NCBI RefSeq assembly: GCF_002777855.1
Contig: NZ_MEIK01000032.1
Location: forward strand, 1 to 34,188
Direction of reading: 5' to 3'
Length of the DNA: 34,188 nucleotides
DNA from: Snodgrassella alvi
GTDB lineage: Bacteria; Pseudomonadota; Gammaproteobacteria; Burkholderiales; Neisseriaceae
This document shows positions 18,092 through 28,025 of the stretch, piece by piece. A program made the translations under genes and the position numbers. Position 1 is the stretch's first letter. Each line of letters opens with the position of its first letter. A model generated the notes under the pieces. It was not told the origin of the DNA and ran no database searches. It was given only the letters and a program-made list of their open reading frames with translations.

Positions 18092-18544
18092 TTAGTGACA
18101 TTTTAGTTTTGCAAGTAATCCGCCCTGAGAATCTTTAGAATAAACTGCCCAGCAAACTTTCATAGTTGAATCAATGCGTCTAGTCAGTTGCACCTGATTA
18201 CGGTTATAAGAACAGCTAAGCCAAAAACCTGCACCATCTAAATCAAGCTTACTGTCTACTTCCCAAGCCGGATAATGCTTTTTACCCTTTACGACAATAG
18301 GCTCTGGTTTTAACTGAGCTAAATCACCAGGTTTTCCACTATAGACTCCTGCACCATCCAGTCTTAATAATGTGTCTTTGTATTTAGATACCACCCAATT
18401 AAGAGGCACTGATTCCAACTCCGGAATACCAGCTTTTACCTTAACAGACTCTGGACAAACCAGTTCGTAAGCAGCCGCTGTTTGCACAATACCAAAACCG
18501 AATACAAACAACATATTATTCAAGATTTTGCTTTTCATTTTCAT
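18092..18544 (-). CDS. STY0300-like exported protein between tssC and hcp
   Basis: The 150-residue protein has a signal peptide (core at about 9-22, AAA at 23-25, mature start YELVCP). Four Cys at 30, 111, 131 and 149 suggest two periplasmic disulfides. The pattern CP near the mature start, a Trp-rich middle, WLSCSY at 108-113 and a terminal Cys resembles the STY0300 family, named from a gene in a Salmonella T6SS island; this is recognition from memory and has no known biochemical function. It lies in the same orientation between tssC (135 nt upstream) and hcp (97 nt downstream). A role as envelope accessory or as immunity protein is possible; nothing decides between them. Confidence 0.75.
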   Translation of the reverse strand: MKMKSKILNNMLFVFGFGIVQTAAAYELVCPESVKVKAGIPELESVPLNWVVSKYKDTLLRLDGAGVYSGKPGDLAQLKPEPIVVKGKKHYPAWEVDSKLDLDGAGFWLSCSYNRNQVQLTRRIDSTMKVCWAVYSKDSQGGLLAKLKCH

Positions 18545-18679
18545 TATTACTTTTCAATAATGCTGAAAATCTTCACGACTTTGCTGGCATCCGGGTCTCT
18601 GGAATCAGTCTGAACCTCATTTAATGTGGGCTCAGAAATAAATAGCTTTTATCTTATCTGGGTATTGATCAAAATCATG

Positions 18680-20191
18680 CTATTCAGTCGCTGTCTGTTT
18701 CACAGATGGCAACTTAGCAACCAGACGTAAAGAACCGGTCAAGCCTTCTAGCTGAAAGTGAGGCCGCAGGAAAAATTTAGCATCGTAATAACCAGGATTT
18801 CCTTCCACTTCTTCTACTACCACTTCAGCAGCTGCCAACGGACGACGCGCTTTGGTTTCCTGTGATGAATTTACCGGATCGGCATCAACATAATTCATAA
18901 TCCATTCATTCAGCCAGCGCTGCATATCCTCACGCTCTTTAAATGAGCCGATTTTGTCACGTACAATACATTTCAGAAAATGCGCAAAGCGCGAGCAGGC
19001 AAATAGATATGGTAAGCGTGCGGACAGATTGGCGTTGGCTGTTGCATCAGGATCGTAGTATTCCTGAGGTTTTTGCAAAGACTGAGCACCGATGAAAGCA
19101 GCATAATCTGTGTTTTTACGGTGAATTAGAGGAATAAAACCATTTTTAGATAATTCTGCTTCACGACGGTCTGAGATAGCAATTTCAGTCGGACATTTCA
19201 TATCTACGCCACCGTCATCAGTCGGAAATGTATGACAAGGCAGATTTTCCACAGCACCACCAGACTCTACGCCGCGAATCATGGTACACCAACCGAAATT
19301 TTTAAATGACCGGTTGATATTGACACCCATTGCGTAAGCCGCATTGCTCCACACATATTTACGGTGATCAGAACCGTCTGTATCTTCTTCAAAATCGAAT
19401 TCATCGACTGGATTGGTGTTAATACCGTATGGTAAGCGGGCAAGAAAGCGCGGCATCGCCAGACCAAGATAACGTGAATCTTCACTGGCACGTAAAGAGT
19501 TCCACGGAGCATATTCCAAATTCTGAGTAACAATTTTAGTTAAATCTCGTGGATTAGCTAGTTCCTGCCATGAATCCATTTGCAGCACAGAAGGTGAAGC
19601 ACCTGCAATAAACGGCATATGTGAAGCAGAAGCCACTTTGGCTACCGAACCCAATAAATCAACATCCGGTGGGGTATGATCGAAATAATAGTCTGCAATC
19701 ATGCAACCATAGGGTTCACCACCCAATTGTCCATATTCTTCTTCATAAATCTGTTTGAATAACGGACTTTGATCCCAAGCAATACCTTTAAACCGTTTCA
19801 TGCTGCGCCGTAAATCATTTTTAGACAAATTCATGAAACGTATTTTCAGATGTTCATCCACCTCGGTATTAGAAACCAGATGAAACAAGCCACGCCAAGA
19901 TGATTCCAGTTTCTGGAATGCTTCATGATGCAGGATGAGATTAATTTGTTCGGAAAGCTTATGGTCGATTTCAGCGATAATAGCCTCGATACTTTTGTAG
20001 GCGTCATCACTGATGGTAACTGAATGTGACAAAGCCTGTTCGGCTAATGTTTTCACTGCCTGCTCAACAGCTTTGGCTGCCTGATCAGTTTTTGGTTTGA
20101 ATTCTTTGGTCAGTAAATTACTAAATTCGGATTGTGCAACTGGGCGTTCTGCCAGTGCAACATCTGATTGTTGTTGGGACTGCGTAGCCAT
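18680..20191 (-). CDS. tssC: TssC large sheath subunit
   Basis: The 503-residue protein matches VipB/TssC in length and in conserved blocks: ESSWRGLFHLV near 95, the long central domain with PFIAGASPSVL, and the C-terminal segment with FFLRPHFQLEGLTGSLRLVAKLP. With TssB it forms the contractile sheath around the Hcp tube. The ATG at 20191 follows a strong GAGGAG ribosome site. It is 47 nt downstream of tssB, and both would be read from the tssH-proximal promoter. Confidence 0.97.
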   Translation of the reverse strand: MATQSQQQSDVALAERPVAQSEFSNLLTKEFKPKTDQAAKAVEQAVKTLAEQALSHSVTISDDAYKSIEAIIAEIDHKLSEQINLILHHEAFQKLESSWRGLFHLVSNTEVDEHLKIRFMNLSKNDLRRSMKRFKGIAWDQSPLFKQIYEEEYGQLGGEPYGCMIADYYFDHTPPDVDLLGSVAKVASASHMPFIAGASPSVLQMDSWQELANPRDLTKIVTQNLEYAPWNSLRASEDSRYLGLAMPRFLARLPYGINTNPVDEFDFEEDTDGSDHRKYVWSNAAYAMGVNINRSFKNFGWCTMIRGVESGGAVENLPCHTFPTDDGGVDMKCPTEIAISDRREAELSKNGFIPLIHRKNTDYAAFIGAQSLQKPQEYYDPDATANANLSARLPYLFACSRFAHFLKCIVRDKIGSFKEREDMQRWLNEWIMNYVDADPVNSSQETKARRPLAAAEVVVEEVEGNPGYYDAKFFLRPHFQLEGLTGSLRLVAKLPSVKQTATE

Positions 20192-20238
20192 GAATGCTCC
20201 TCAATCAATACGTACAAATAGACTTTGAACTTGGGTTA

Positions 20239-20787
20239 TTATTCGGTATCAGCAGATGCTGAAGCTTGGTTATCTCCTGCCGCAGGCTGGGGTTTAGGTG
20301 CTTTGGCTAATGCCTGTAGAAGACTAGGATTTTGTAACAGCTGGTTAACCAGATTCTCTGCTCCAGATTTACCATCCATATAAGTCTGTAGGTTTGCTAG
20401 CTGAGTACGAGCATCCAGTAATTGTTTGAGTGCATCAACTTTCTGAGCCACTCTTGCTGGAGAAAAATCTTCCATACTTTCGAAAGTAATATCTACCATC
20501 AGCTGCCCTTCGCCAGATAGGGTATTCGGTACAGCAAAAGCGACACGTGGTTGAATGGCTTTCATTCGCTCATCAAAATTATCAATATCAATGGTTAAGA
20601 ATTTACGCTCCCCAACCGGCGGTAAGTCTTCTGCTGGTTTACCGGATAAATCGGCAAGCACTGCCATTACAAATGGCAATTCAATTTTTTTCTCAGAACC
20701 ATAAATTTCTACGTCATACTCTATTTGCACCCTTGGTGCACGATTACGCTGAATAAATTTCTGGGCACTGTTGTTAAATACCGCCAT
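20239..20787 (-). CDS. tssB: TssB small sheath subunit
   Basis: This encodes the VipA/TssB partner of TssC. The 182-residue form starting at ATG 20787 begins MAVFNNSAQKF and has an AGGAAG ribosome site close upstream; the longer frame from a TTG at 20811 would include that site as codons, so I reject it. Conserved blocks include VQIEYDVEIYG and FVMAVLADLSG. The last 20 or so residues are a low-complexity tail rich in Ala, Pro and Asp. TssB supplies the helix recognised by ClpV during sheath recycling and, in systems with TagJ, can also contact TagJ. Confidence 0.96.
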   Translation of the reverse strand: MAVFNNSAQKFIQRNRAPRVQIEYDVEIYGSEKKIELPFVMAVLADLSGKPAEDLPPVGERKFLTIDIDNFDERMKAIQPRVAFAVPNTLSGEGQLMVDITFESMEDFSPARVAQKVDALKQLLDARTQLANLQTYMDGKSGAENLVNQLLQNPSLLQALAKAPKPQPAAGDNQASASADTE

Positions 20788-20861
20788 TTCTACTTCCTTT
20801 TCTTTTATCAATCACTACCGGTCTGCACCGGTCATTAAGGTTACTGCTTTACGATGTTTGA

Positions 20862-23513
20862 CTAGACAGGTACAACCGAAAAAATAATTGGATTTTCAGT
20901 ATGGCTAGGGTCAATACTTATATTGATAGATTCCACAGCTTTTTTTTCTGTTAAAGCCTGAAGCCAGTAGCGTGAAAGGGCTGGCAAAATATGCTGTTCG
21001 ATATATCCGATGAGTAATCTAGCACCTGTTTCATGCATGGGGCAGTGCTGTACAATATGCTCTACCAATGCCTCGTCATAATTTAATGCAATACCGTGCT
21101 GTTCACGCATTCTCAGTACGATACGGTTGAGGTGCAGGCGAGCAATACTACTCAGTGCTTCATCTGCTAATGGCAAATAAGGAATAATGGTTAGCCGACC
21201 AATAAATGCTGCCGGAAAATGTTTACGTAACTCCGGCATCAGCACTTCTTTCAGCGTTGACCAATCTGGGGCGAGTGCTGGGTCATCATATAATTGAGAA
21301 ACCAGATCAGAGCCTACGTTACTGGTCATCAGAATGACGGTGTTTTTAAAGTCAATATTTAAACCCTCGCCATCCTCCATCATGCCTTTATCAAAGACTT
21401 GATAAAAAATTTCATGAACATCGCGATGGGCTTTTTCTATCTCATCCAGCAATACCACACTATATGGCCGTCGACGTACCGCTTCGGTAAGGACGCCACC
21501 TTCACCATAGCCAACATAGCCTGGAGGTGCACCTTTAAGAGTAGAGACAGTGTGTGCTTCCTGAAACTCACTCATATTGATGGTGATCAGATTTTGCTCA
21601 CCACCGTACATGGCTTCAGAGAGTGCCAGCGCCGTTTCGGTTTTACCAACACCAGAAGGACCTACCAGCAAAAAGACGCCAACCGGTTTATTGGGATCTG
21701 TTAAACCACAACGTGCGGTCTGGATACGTTCTCCAATCTGGCCAAGCGCATTACCCTGCCCTACTACACGCTGTGCCAGATTAACAGAAAGATTCAGTAC
21801 GGCTCCCACCTCATCCTTGACCATCCTACCAACCGGAATACCAGTCCAGTCAGAGACAATTGCAGCCACAACGCTTTCGCTAACTTCTGGAAAAACTACT
21901 GGGACATCACCTTGTAATGCTCGTAAAGTTGTTTCAATTTCTGACAGTTGCTCCAAGATAGCTTTATCATCATTGTTCTGACAGCATGCCCGTGCAGCTA
22001 TTAATTTATCTACAGCTTGCAGCTCCTGTTGCCAACGTTCTTCTTCGGTTTCCAGCTCAACTGAAAGTGCTTCTATACGCAGTTCTACTTCAGTCAACTC
22101 CCCTGTAAACAAACCTATACGTTGTTGTTTACTTAATAGATCCAGTTCAGTTTGTGCAGCGCTTAGCTGCTGACGCAGGTATTGCACGGTACTGGGCGGC
22201 GTATGCAACGACAGGCCAACCCTTGCACACGCCGTATCCAGAAGGCTGATGGCTTTGTCTGGCAATTGGCGTGATGGAATATAACGATGGGATAATTTAA
22301 CTGCAGCTCTCACTGCCTCATCCATCACAATTACGCCATGATGGTTTTCAAATGTTGAAACCAGACCCCGAACCATATTGATGGCCGCAGCTTCTTCCGG
22401 TTCGGCTACTTGTAAAACCTGAAACCGACGCGTTAAAGCTGGATCCTTTTCAATATGCCGTTTATATTCACTCCAGGTTGTAGCACCAATGGTACGTAAA
22501 GTACCCCTTGCTAGAGCAGGTTTTAGCAAATTTGCTGCATCACCGGTACCAGAAGCTCCTCCTGCGCCCACCAGAGTGTGGACTTCGTCAACAAATATAA
22601 TGATTGGGTTTGCTGAATGGCTAGCCTCTTCCAATACAGATTTTAAACGTGACTCAAATTCACCCTTCATACTGGCACCAGCCAGTAATGCACCTACATC
22701 TAAGGACAATAATCTTACTTCTGAAAGACTCGGTGGCACTTCCCCATTGGCAATAGCCAAAGCAAATCCTTCTACTACAGCGGTTTTGCCTACACCTGCT
22801 TCTCCCGTTAATAAAGGATTATTCTGACGACGGCGCAACAAAATATCTATCATGGTGCGTATTTCATGCTCACGACCGATAACTGGATCTATCCGACCCT
22901 GTTTTGCTTCTTCTGTCAGGTCTGTACAATATCTTGCCAGAGCAGATTTACTATCTTGACTATTATCCATTAACGAGTGACTTGCTTCACCAGGAATGGC
23001 AGCTGCATAGCCAGTATCATCGTAAGGACGATCCTGAGATTCAGGGGACTGTTTAATTATTTCAGGTAATGATTCTGCTAATTCTTCCTGCGGAATTTTG
23101 GTAAATTCGCCAGAAATTCCCGTCAGTACACGACGCAATTCAGGCGTCAGTACTAAAGCGGCAAATAACCAAGCTCCTCGAATTTTATAATCTTTAAATG
23201 TGAGCGTAGCGTAAACCCACGCCCGCTCAATTGCTAAATCTATATGGTGGGAAAAATCACTGATTGAACTTGCTCCAGATGGCAGCAAAAGCAAGTTTCG
23301 TGAAATATCCTGCTCAATTTTGGCGATATCCGCTTCATAATGTCGTAATATTCTAATGACATCGCCATCATTTTCTTGCATGAGCTGATGTACCCAGTGC
23401 ACAAGCTCAACATAAGGATTTCCACGTAGTTTACAAAATGTTGTAGCCGATTCAATAGAGCGGAACAGTGTTGTATTAAGTTTACCAAACAGAGTCTGGC
23501 GGGAAATATCCAT
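20862..23513 (-). CDS. clpV: ClpV (TssH) AAA+ sheath-recycling ATPase
   Basis: The 883-residue protein has an N-terminal ClpN-like domain (about 1-160), a first AAA+ module with Walker A GEAGVGKT at 237-244 and a FVDEVHTL Walker B, a helical middle domain (about 430-520), and a second AAA+ module with Walker A GPSGVGKT near 617 and LLDEIEKAH. All nucleotide-binding motifs are intact. ClpV hexamers extract TssC from contracted sheaths. It is the first gene of the minus-strand structural operon, 331 nt from the divergent fha-like gene. Confidence 0.97.
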   Translation of the reverse strand: MDISRQTLFGKLNTTLFRSIESATTFCKLRGNPYVELVHWVHQLMQENDGDVIRILRHYEADIAKIEQDISRNLLLLPSGASSISDFSHHIDLAIERAWVYATLTFKDYKIRGAWLFAALVLTPELRRVLTGISGEFTKIPQEELAESLPEIIKQSPESQDRPYDDTGYAAAIPGEASHSLMDNSQDSKSALARYCTDLTEEAKQGRIDPVIGREHEIRTMIDILLRRRQNNPLLTGEAGVGKTAVVEGFALAIANGEVPPSLSEVRLLSLDVGALLAGASMKGEFESRLKSVLEEASHSANPIIIFVDEVHTLVGAGGASGTGDAANLLKPALARGTLRTIGATTWSEYKRHIEKDPALTRRFQVLQVAEPEEAAAINMVRGLVSTFENHHGVIVMDEAVRAAVKLSHRYIPSRQLPDKAISLLDTACARVGLSLHTPPSTVQYLRQQLSAAQTELDLLSKQQRIGLFTGELTEVELRIEALSVELETEEERWQQELQAVDKLIAARACCQNNDDKAILEQLSEIETTLRALQGDVPVVFPEVSESVVAAIVSDWTGIPVGRMVKDEVGAVLNLSVNLAQRVVGQGNALGQIGERIQTARCGLTDPNKPVGVFLLVGPSGVGKTETALALSEAMYGGEQNLITINMSEFQEAHTVSTLKGAPPGYVGYGEGGVLTEAVRRRPYSVVLLDEIEKAHRDVHEIFYQVFDKGMMEDGEGLNIDFKNTVILMTSNVGSDLVSQLYDDPALAPDWSTLKEVLMPELRKHFPAAFIGRLTIIPYLPLADEALSSIARLHLNRIVLRMREQHGIALNYDEALVEHIVQHCPMHETGARLLIGYIEQHILPALSRYWLQALTEKKAVESINISIDPSHTENPIIFSVVPV

Positions 23514-23844
23514 ATTTTTTACCAGTATCCTTTATTTTGTTTTATAAAAAAACATACAAAATACATATAATTCCGTTCACATTATAACATTTCTTAAACA
23601 ATATGAAGTTAATTTAAAATTTACCATGCAAAGATTTAGGATTCAAGAATAATTCTTGTTTTTTGTAGTATAAACCGGGATAATTTATGTATATGTGTCA
23701 AATTTTATGTTTATATTTAACAAATTCATACAGAAAGATAATATAGTTAAGATTTATTAATGCTGAGATTATCAATTCGCATTTTTGAAAAAAGTATGGT
23801 CTTAGGTCTAGCAGAGAGCAAACAATTATTACCTGAAAGACGTT
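23514..23844. promoter_or_regulatory. Divergent promoter region between clpV and the fha-like gene
   Basis: This AT-rich gap must drive both T6SS transcription units: the minus-strand operon starting with clpV and the plus-strand operon starting with the fha-like gene. Possible -10-like AT sequences exist on both strands (for example around 23738-23748 on the plus strand), but the composition makes any single promoter call unsafe. I see no strong palindrome that would mark an operator and no enhancer-type -24/-12 element that I trust. Confidence 0.5.
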
Positions 23845-24813
23845 ATGGAAAATTCACTTCTATTAAGTCTTGATTACTGCCGTGGAATTAAAATTGGCCA
23901 GGTTTATGAAATAAAAAATTTTGCATTTTTTTCCGAAACCTCGATTTATAGTATTCAAACAGAATTACCTGCAACTGAAAATCTAGCATTAAGTATTCGT
24001 CAGTCAGCAAGCGGCTGGCAACTACTTAACCTTTCTAAAAATGTACACTGTGCAGTAAATGGAATGCCGATTGCATCAGATAATTGGTGTCTTTTGCATG
24101 ATGGTGATATTTTTGAATGGGGATTATCAATCTGGCAAATTAATCCCGCTCAACAGTTTACTCCAGAGATCGAAACTGAAACACTCAACAAAAACAATGC
24201 CGATTACAAAATTATGCCATTAGATTTAAAATGGTTTGATTCACATTTGCTTTCTCAGCAGAAAGATGAAAATCCATTTAGTCTGGTGATGCCAAGCCTG
24301 CCTTATGAACTATTGGAAAGTAAGGAATATCAGACAAAAGATTCGACATTAGAGGAATCTCCCGCTGAGGCCATTTTTCTGGATTTATTACACGAATATC
24401 GTCAGGCACTTGATACACCACAGTTATCAGTAAATGAGCATTTCTGGCAGGAAAGATTACTAAAAAATGATGTCAGTAGTTCTGCATCTACTGTTAATCT
24501 AGCCGATCTCTCAGGCAATTTGGATCCGTTAATGACGTTACAGGACATTGTTTCTGGGCCACTAAACATTGATGATGTTTTTAACGGTCTGGACAGCCTC
24601 AGAGAAGCTGAGCTGTTCAAAATAGAAGAAATACCCGAAATTTTGCATTTATTCGCTCCGGGCTGGCAACAGCAAAATAGTCATGCACATATGCCACCCA
24701 CATTAACCAGAAAAGAGCATCATGCCGTTAGCGTAGACAGTCATTATCGCATGTCACAATTTGCTGACAGTCACCAAAAGGATTTTAAGGATGAGCAACA
24801 CACACAGAAATGA
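23845..24813 (+). CDS. FHA-like T6SS accessory protein with degenerate FHA motif
   Basis: The 322-residue protein opens the plus-strand operon, the usual place of a TagH/Fha protein. Residues about 55-100 match the second half of an FHA fold: GWQLLNLS, VNGMPI at 71-76 and HDGDIFEWG at 85-93. The first half lacks the Gly-Arg and the Ser-Arg-x-His pattern that bind phosphothreonine. The remaining 220 residues are acidic and low in complexity, with no clear second domain. In other systems the FHA protein is phosphorylated by PpkA and controls assembly; no kinase gene is visible here. It may act as a phosphorylation-independent scaffold. The ribosome site is weak, and the 3' end overlaps tagJ by 23 nt. 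Confidence 0.75.
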   Translation: MENSLLLSLDYCRGIKIGQVYEIKNFAFFSETSIYSIQTELPATENLALSIRQSASGWQLLNLSKNVHCAVNGMPIASDNWCLLHDGDIFEWGLSIWQINPAQQFTPEIETETLNKNNADYKIMPLDLKWFDSHLLSQQKDENPFSLVMPSLPYELLESKEYQTKDSTLEESPAEAIFLDLLHEYRQALDTPQLSVNEHFWQERLLKNDVSSSASTVNLADLSGNLDPLMTLQDIVSGPLNIDDVFNGLDSLREAELFKIEEIPEILHLFAPGWQQQNSHAHMPPTLTRKEHHAVSVDSHYRMSQFADSHQKDFKDEQHTQK

Positions 24814-25621
24814 TGAACATTTTTCTACGCTGCAAGCATGGATAGCCAACCGATCTCTGACTGATGTCATACAGGAAACTGAACAACAAATCAAAACTAA
24901 ACCTACAGACCATGTTCAGCGTTGGTTATTATTTCAATTACTTTGTCTGAAGGGAGACTGGCAGCGGGCGCTGAAGCAATTACAAGCATGTGCTCAGATG
25001 CAATCTAATTTTGAACAACAGGCCCAAGCTTTCCGAGGATTAATTGCATGTGAAATATATCGCAAGGAGTGTTTTTCTGGTCAAAAACGTCCGGGATTCA
25101 TCCAGCAACAACCCGAATGGGTAGATTTGTTACTTGATGCAATTGCTTTAAATCAGGCTGACAATGAGACAAAAGCGGATGAAATGAGAGAAGCAGCATT
25201 GGGTTCAGCTAAAGATGTTTCCGGCATTATCGACCCAGGTGGTAAATTCTCATGGATTGCAGATAGTGATACATGGCTTGGTCCAACCATTGAGCTCGTA
25301 ATCGGTAGTATCTATACATGGCTTCCATTCGAACAGATCAGCTCTATTTCTTCCACACGTCCCCACTCTATTCTGGATTTAATTTGGAAACCCGCCTTAA
25401 TAACACTTACAGATGGTTCAGAACATCACGCGTTTCTGCTTGGTCGTTGCTGTGGTTCGGAATCAGAAAGTGAATCGTTAATGTTATGCCGTGAAACTAT
25501 CTGGAAGGAGCATGGGGAAACCTCTGTAAGGGCTTTAGGGCAAAAAACATGGCAAACAGATCACGGAGATATTGGCATTCTTGACATCACTTCATGTGAA
25601 TTTGTGACTGATAAAGAGTAA
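24791..25621 (+). CDS. tagJ: TagJ (ImpE family) T6SS accessory protein
   Basis: The 276-residue product matches the ImpE/TagJ family: an N-terminal TPR-like helical part (about 10-130, including LFQLLCLKGDWQRALKQL) and a C-terminal domain with the family block GPTIELVIGSIYTWLPFEQI. TagJ binds the N-terminus of TssB in some systems and modulates sheath recycling by ClpV. I use the ATG at 24791, preceded by AAAAGGA; an in-frame upstream start at 24761 lies deeper in the preceding gene and has poorer context. It overlaps the fha-like gene by 23 nt and is 3 nt from tssE. Confidence 0.92.
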   Translation: MSNTHRNDEHFSTLQAWIANRSLTDVIQETEQQIKTKPTDHVQRWLLFQLLCLKGDWQRALKQLQACAQMQSNFEQQAQAFRGLIACEIYRKECFSGQKRPGFIQQQPEWVDLLLDAIALNQADNETKADEMREAALGSAKDVSGIIDPGGKFSWIADSDTWLGPTIELVIGSIYTWLPFEQISSISSTRPHSILDLIWKPALITLTDGSEHHAFLLGRCCGSESESESLMLCRETIWKEHGETSVRALGQKTWQTDHGDIGILDITSCEFVTDKE

Positions 25622-25624
25622 TAA

Positions 25625-26131
25625 ATGGCTGAACAATTCCCCCCTTTACGCCCGAAGGCACATCTCTTACCTACATTGTTTGATCGCCTACGGGATGATG
25701 CACCCACTCGTAAGACTGAAACATCTGAGAATTATACAGTTTCTTCAGAACGATTACGGGAAATAGTTCAGCGAGATCTGATGTATCTACTCAATACCAC
25801 TAATCTGGAAGACGAGATTGATTTACGTTTGTATCCACAGGTAGCTGCCTCTGTAGTCAACTACGGCGTGCCTCCTATTGCTGGTCAATATATGCATGAG
25901 CACAAATGGATTGATATTGAGAAAGCTATTCGGCGTGCAATTCTGCGTTTTGAACCAAGATTGGAGGCTTCTTCATTAGGTGTTGCTCCATTAATGAAAG
26001 ATGAATCCAAATTAAATTACAATGTCTTATTATTTGAAATACGCGGACGCATTCTCACTGAACCATACCCTACCTCATTTGTTGTCCAAAGTGCATTTGA
26101 TCTTGAAACCAACAGAATAAGTATTATCTAA
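25625..26131 (+). CDS. tssE: TssE gp25-like baseplate protein
   Basis: The 168-residue protein has the gp25-like fold signature: LFDRLRDD near the start, a central segment around LRLYPQVAASVVNYG, and the C-terminal LLFEIRGRIL. TssE joins the baseplate wedge to the first sheath ring. It starts 3 nt after tagJ and ends 10 nt before tssF, indicating one message. Confidence 0.95.
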   Translation: MAEQFPPLRPKAHLLPTLFDRLRDDAPTRKTETSENYTVSSERLREIVQRDLMYLLNTTNLEDEIDLRLYPQVAASVVNYGVPPIAGQYMHEHKWIDIEKAIRRAILRFEPRLEASSLGVAPLMKDESKLNYNVLLFEIRGRILTEPYPTSFVVQSAFDLETNRISII

Positions 26132-26141
26132 TAGAAAAATC

Positions 26142-28025
26142 ATGGATCCGTTATTACTAGACTATTACAACAAAGAACTCACTTTCATGCGTGAAATGGC
26201 CGCTGAGTTTTCGCGGCAACACCCCAAAATTGCAAAACGTCTGGGTATGCAGGGTATTGAAATAGCGGATCCCTATGTAGAAAGGATGATAGAGGCTTTC
26301 TGTTTTCTCACAGCACGCACACAATTAAAAATAGACGCTGAATTTCCGCGATTTACCCAACGTCTGCTGGAAGTCATTTATCCGAATTATGTCACACCCA
26401 CCCCATCAATGGCGGTAGCACAGCTTCATCCCAGCCATTCGGAAGGTGATTTCCACCAAGGATTTAAAGTACCCAGACATTCTACTTTTCGTGCCGGTAT
26501 TCCAGTAGGAGAAAACACAGTTTGTGAATTTCGCAATAGTCAGGAAGTTACATTATGGCCAATCCAAATCATTGAAGCCAGATTAACTGGGGCACCGCCT
26601 GACATGCCGATGCTCAACCGTTATCTGCCGGCTCACACTAAAGTAGCCGGAGCCTTACGACTGACCTTACGAACATTTGGTGAAATCAACTTTAATCAGA
26701 TTAAAGGTTTGGATCGCTTACCTATTTATCTGTGTGGTGAAGACAGAATTGCATCTCATCTGTTTGAATTATTGCATACCAGTGCCGTTGCAACGGTAGC
26801 CGGATATCCGGGAAGTTTCACGGGAGCATTAGACATTAATGTAAAAAATGCGGTTGTACATGAAGGGTTGGAACCGGGAGAAGGGTTACTACCGCTTACA
26901 TGGGATGTTTTCCATGGACATAATTTGTTGCATGAATATTTTAGCTGTCCAGAACGGTTTTATTTTTTTACACCGACAGGTCTATCCAATGGTCTGAGCA
27001 AAATCAATGCTAATGTAGCTGAAATTATTATTCTGCTGGATCGCATTCCGGATAGCTGGCTTATTAATCAAACCAGTACAGAACAATTTGCTTTGTTTTG
27101 TACACCACTAATTAATCTTTTCCGTAAACGTACAGACAGAATAGAGCTGGATACAGCCCGCACAGAGTTACATCTGGTTGCGGACAGATCTCGGCCACTT
27201 GATTATGAAATTTATACAATTGAAACTGTCCACGGACTGAAACCACAGACTACAGAAGAACTAAATTTTCGCCCGCTTTATAACTCTCTTAATAACGACG
27301 AAGGTAATTACGGCCGTTATTTCTCCCTGCGTCGTGAACAACGCAAACTATCCGACAATGCCCGAAAATATGGTACCCGTACTAGTTATATTGGGACAGA
27401 AATTTTTCTGTCTTTGGTAGACCAGAATGAAGCACCTTATCCAGAATATCTGCGTTATCTTTCGGCTACCGCATGGTTAACCAATCGTGATCTGGCAACA
27501 CTGGTTCCACGCAATGGTATTGATGATCTGTCCATTGATGATTCGGTACCTGTTGAAAGTATCGGACTCATCCGTGCACCACGTCCACCGCAGGCGCCAT
27601 TTGCAGAAAGGGAGCTGGCATGGCGTCTTATAAGGCAACTATCTTTTAATTATTTACCATTGTCTGATATGGCTCATCGACCAGGGGGGCAGGCATTACG
27701 GGATATGCTAAGACTATTTGTACCAACACATGACAGCCCACAACTACGCCAAATACAAAGTCTAATAGGAGTCAAAACTGAACCAGTAACCCGACGTTTG
27801 CCTGGTGCCGGTCCTTTGGTATACGGAAGAGGTGTCAAATGTGAGCTGACAATTGACGAAGATGGATTTTCCGGCATTAGTCCTTATCTGTTCGGATTAG
27901 TAATGGAGCACTACTTATCGCGACATGTTGCCATCAATACATTCACACAAACTGCTTTGCATAGTATCCAGCGTGGTCAGATTGCGCTTTGGCCAGTACG
28001 GATGGGCGGTAGGGGTGCAATCTAA
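26142..28025 (+). CDS. tssF: TssF baseplate wedge protein
   Basis: The 627-residue product has the standard TssF opening (LLDYYNKELTFMREMAAEFSRQHPKIAKRLG spans about residues 4-35), the AFCFLTARTQLKID block, and family length. Two TssF copies with one TssG form the core of each wedge, to which TssE and TssK attach. Its TAA overlaps the tssG ATG by one base (TAATG), a coupled arrangement also common in other T6SS operons. Confidence 0.97.
   Translation: MDPLLLDYYNKELTFMREMAAEFSRQHPKIAKRLGMQGIEIADPYVERMIEAFCFLTARTQLKIDAEFPRFTQRLLEVIYPNYVTPTPSMAVAQLHPSHSEGDFHQGFKVPRHSTFRAGIPVGENTVCEFRNSQEVTLWPIQIIEARLTGAPPDMPMLNRYLPAHTKVAGALRLTLRTFGEINFNQIKGLDRLPIYLCGEDRIASHLFELLHTSAVATVAGYPGSFTGALDINVKNAVVHEGLEPGEGLLPLTWDVFHGHNLLHEYFSCPERFYFFTPTGLSNGLSKINANVAEIIILLDRIPDSWLINQTSTEQFALFCTPLINLFRKRTDRIELDTARTELHLVADRSRPLDYEIYTIETVHGLKPQTTEELNFRPLYNSLNNDEGNYGRYFSLRREQRKLSDNARKYGTRTSYIGTEIFLSLVDQNEAPYPEYLRYLSATAWLTNRDLATLVPRNGIDDLSIDDSVPVESIGLIRAPRPPQAPFAERELAWRLIRQLSFNYLPLSDMAHRPGGQALRDMLRLFVPTHDSPQLRQIQSLIGVKTEPVTRRLPGAGPLVYGRGVKCELTIDEDGFSGISPYLFGLVMEHYLSRHVAINTFTQTALHSIQRGQIALWPVRMGGRGAI

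Noticed and set aside
20788-20811. Upstream TTG start for tssB
   Set aside because: It would translate through the ribosome site and add eight residues not typical of TssB; ATG 20787 fits the family start.
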